This document shows, piece after piece, positions 62,323 through 64,000 of a stretch of DNA of 64,000 nucleotides. How positions within the stretch are numbered: position 1 is the stretch's first letter; every line of letters starts with the position of its first letter. The notes below the pieces were generated by a model. That model did no database searches. It was given only the letters and a program-made list of their open reading frames with translations, and had not been told where the DNA came from. Origin of the DNA: Larkinella humicola (lineage in GTDB: Bacteria; Bacteroidota; Bacteroidia; Cytophagales; Spirosomataceae); contig NZ_VTWS01000002.1 in the NCBI RefSeq assembly GCF_008727875.1, positions 930,001 to 994,000 on the forward strand, in the 5' to 3' direction. The translations under genes were made by a program, and so were the position numbers.

Positions 62323-63438
62323 ATGACCCATTCAGACCTCGTTCAATACCGCCTTCATCACCAGCACCTGACACAATCCTGGCTGACAACACCCGGCGAC
62401 CTGGTAGCCTGGTTTGGGGCCGTTCAGGGGCAGGATTATGCGGCTGGGAAATGGGCCCTTGGCAACCGGCTACCCGGCAGCACCGACGCCGGCATCGAGC
62501 AGGCGATTGCCGATCGAACCATCCTGCGTACCTGGCCAATGCGCGGCACCCTGCATTTTGTGGCGGCTGCCGATATTCACTGGATTCTGGACCTAAACCA
62601 GCCCCGTTTGCAAACCCTCTATGCCAGTCATTTCCGCCGGCTTGAACTCAGCGAACCGGTTATTGCAAAAAGTAAAGCGGTTTTCACGAAAGCGTTGTCG
62701 GGCGGCCACCACCTGACGCGCTCCGAACTAAAAACCGCTCTGGAACAGGCGGGCATTCCGGCCCACGAAAACCGCCTGAGTCTGCTGCTGGCGCGGGCTT
62801 CCTACGACCGGCTGCTTTGCCACGGTGTCCGTCGGGACAAGGAGTTTACGTTCACGCTGCTGGACGACTGGGTGCCGCCCACAAAACCGCTGCTGCGCGA
62901 AGAAGCCCTGGCCGAATGGACCCGGCGGTATTTCACCAGCCACGGACCGGCGACCCTGGCGGATTTTAGCTGGTGGTCGGGCCTGACGCTGACCGACGCC
63001 AAAATCGGAATGGATCTGATCAAATCCGGTTTCGTGTCTGAGGTGGTGGCTGGTCAAACGTACTGGATGCCTGCGTCTCTGCCCACCCTGCACGATCACA
63101 TCACAACCGCCTATCTGTTACCGGTTTACGACGAATACCTGGTCGCCTACAAAGACCGGAGCGGCCCGCTTGGCGGTTTGGATCCGGCGCAGATCGCCAA
63201 AACCGGCAACGGTATTTTCAGCCCGGTTATCGTAATCGACGGGCGGGTGGCTGGCACCTGGAAACGGACGTTAAAGAAAGATTCGGTTTGGATCGAAACC
63301 AGCCTGTTTACCACCCTGACCGATGCGCAGCAACAGGCCCTGTCCGATGCCAAAGAGCGGTATCGACGGTTTTTAGGCACGTCACCGGTTTATACCGCCC
63401 ATTCACTCACCGCAGAACGGTTACCCGTAAGAAAGTAG
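62323..63438 (+). CDS. HTH_42 (AlkZ/YcaQ-like) winged-helix protein, possible DNA glycosylase
   Basis: 371 residues. The HTH_42 superfamily includes AlkZ and AlkX (YcaQ), which remove bulky alkyl adducts and interstrand crosslinks. The N-terminal region reads AWFGAVQGQDYAAGKWALGNR-like; within it VQGQDYA has the Q-x-Q pattern of the AlkZ catalytic site. TILRTWPMRGTLHFVAAADI near 65-84 is another hallmark, and TSHGPATLADFSWWSGL near 205-221 lies in the third winged-helix domain. So it may repair alkylated DNA. The x in Q-x-Q is Gly rather than an aliphatic residue, which makes activity uncertain. Its 3' end overlaps the convergent methyltransferase gene by 32 nt. Confidence 0.8.
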   Translation: MTHSDLVQYRLHHQHLTQSWLTTPGDLVAWFGAVQGQDYAAGKWALGNRLPGSTDAGIEQAIADRTILRTWPMRGTLHFVAAADIHWILDLNQPRLQTLYASHFRRLELSEPVIAKSKAVFTKALSGGHHLTRSELKTALEQAGIPAHENRLSLLLARASYDRLLCHGVRRDKEFTFTLLDDWVPPTKPLLREEALAEWTRRYFTSHGPATLADFSWWSGLTLTDAKIGMDLIKSGFVSEVVAGQTYWMPASLPTLHDHITTAYLLPVYDEYLVAYKDRSGPLGGLDPAQIAKTGNGIFSPVIVIDGRVAGTWKRTLKKDSVWIETSLFTTLTDAQQQALSDAKERYRRFLGTSPVYTAHSLTAERLPVRK

Positions 63439-64000
63439 CCGGAACGGAGGTCGTGTTCTCACGGGTACTTTGATTCTGGCTGGTAAACAATGCTTCCAGT
63501 TCCTGCTTCAGATCACCCGCCTTCCCATTTTTTTCGGCGGCTTCAAACGCGTTCATGGTGGGTCCGTAGTAGTTCCGGAACCGGTTTAGAAATTCGGCCG
63601 GCGAAAAAGGCGCATTGAAGGTATAGGTATCCTTTTCGAAGGATACATTCCCTTCCGGTATTCCGGCCTGTCCAAAGCGTTCCAGCACCTGGCTCTCCAC
63701 GCCCCACAGCATGGGACTGATGAATCCCTCCGGCGTTGGGGGTGTATAGGCTGAACTGATCCTCAGTATTTGCGCAACCAGCGTAGGATCGCCCGGTATC
63801 CAGTTTCCCATGACGATCCGGCCACCCGGGCGGGTCACCCGAACCATTTCTTTGGCGACCTCGAAGGGTTGGGGTGCAAACATGGCTCCGAAGATGCTGA
63901 CGACCAGGTCAAATGACTGATCCTTCAACTCGCTCAGATCGGTGGCGTCGCCTTCCTGAAAGGTGCAGTTGGTCAGCCCTTCGCTCCGGGCCCGTTGGTT
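63407..64000 (-). CDS. SAM-dependent methyltransferase, class I (5' end outside the window)
   Basis: 198 residues visible; the start lies beyond base 64000. The visible frame begins NQRARSEGLTNCTFQEGDAT, the region behind the second strand of a Methyltransf_11/25 domain, and continues FDLVVSIFGAMFAPQP (fourth strand) and VTRPGGRIVMGNWIPGD (fifth). The C-terminal part (with PEGFISPMLWGVE and FRNYYGPTMNAFEAAE) is typical of ubiquinone-like or small-molecule methyltransferases in actinobacteria and Bacteroidota. The SAM-binding glycine-rich loop must be in the missing part. Acceptor unknown. It overlaps the HTH_42 gene tail by 32 nt. Confidence 0.85.
   Translation of the reverse strand, partial: NQRARSEGLTNCTFQEGDATDLSELKDQSFDLVVSIFGAMFAPQPFEVAKEMVRVTRPGGRIVMGNWIPGDPTLVAQILRISSAYTPPTPEGFISPMLWGVESQVLERFGQAGIPEGNVSFEKDTYTFNAPFSPAEFLNRFRNYYGPTMNAFEAAEKNGKAGDLKQELEALFTSQNQSTRENTTSVPATFLRVTVLR

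Overview
The window looks like chromosome from a member of the Bacteroidota, most likely a Cytophagales bacterium of the Spirosoma/Larkinella kind. The evidence is a SusC/SusD pair driven by an ECF sigma factor and FecR anti-sigma, a GldG gliding protein, DUF4833, DUF4834 and DUF5018 proteins, a Reg_prop/Y_Y_Y hybrid kinase, moderately high GC coding DNA, and no convincing Shine-Dalgarno sites. There are no rRNA or tRNA genes, CRISPR arrays, insertion sequences or phage genes that I can see. All assignments come from reading motifs; no search was run.

Layout. 1-8 kb: a methyltransferase relic, carB (without its allosteric domain), a DUF4834 protein, a lipoprotein, purN, an ABC ATPase/permease pair and a secreted sugar-phosphate-isomerase-like protein. 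8-14 kb: two M14 carboxypeptidase paralogues, one without any zinc ligand, then an NmrA-like reductase with an AraC regulator and a phosphoribosyltransferase. 14-19 kb: a YcxB-like protein, a Dabb protein, a LysM protein, purE, purK and a RES-Xre toxin-antitoxin operon with a palindromic operator. 19-31 kb: GtrA, a SNF2 helicase, and a co-directional sigma/FecR/SusC/SusD/FAD-oxidoreductase operon. 31-41 kb: dnaN, gldG, DUF4833, a NarL-type two-component system with a shared operator-like palindrome, and a compositionally mixed DUF5018 gene. 41-50 kb: O-methyltransferase, P1 peptidase, AI-2E transporter, DarTG, FUSC and PspC proteins. 50-64 kb: two ankyrin membrane paralogues, a secreted class-I-amidotransferase-like protein, a 1405-residue hybrid kinase, beta carbonic anhydrase, arylamine N-acetyltransferase, an AlkZ-like HTH_42 protein and a methyltransferase cut by the window edge.

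The most unusual signal lies between the genes. (a) A small palindromic element recurs at 3.5, 8.0 and 55.1-55.3 kb. It has a fixed architecture (7-bp stem, unpaired C, 4-bp stem, 3-nt loop, second unpaired C) and is extended on both sides by perfect inverted arms that differ at each locus and at 55 kb are inverted copies of neighbouring gene ends. (b) At least nine other intergenic gaps hold long, often perfect hairpins whose arms are degenerate tandem words of 7 nt (sometimes 10 nt). The words differ between loci but match between the two arms of a locus. Some of these repeats supply the last codons and stop of purN, purK and other genes. I know of no described element with this structure, and it is my best candidate for an undescribed system.
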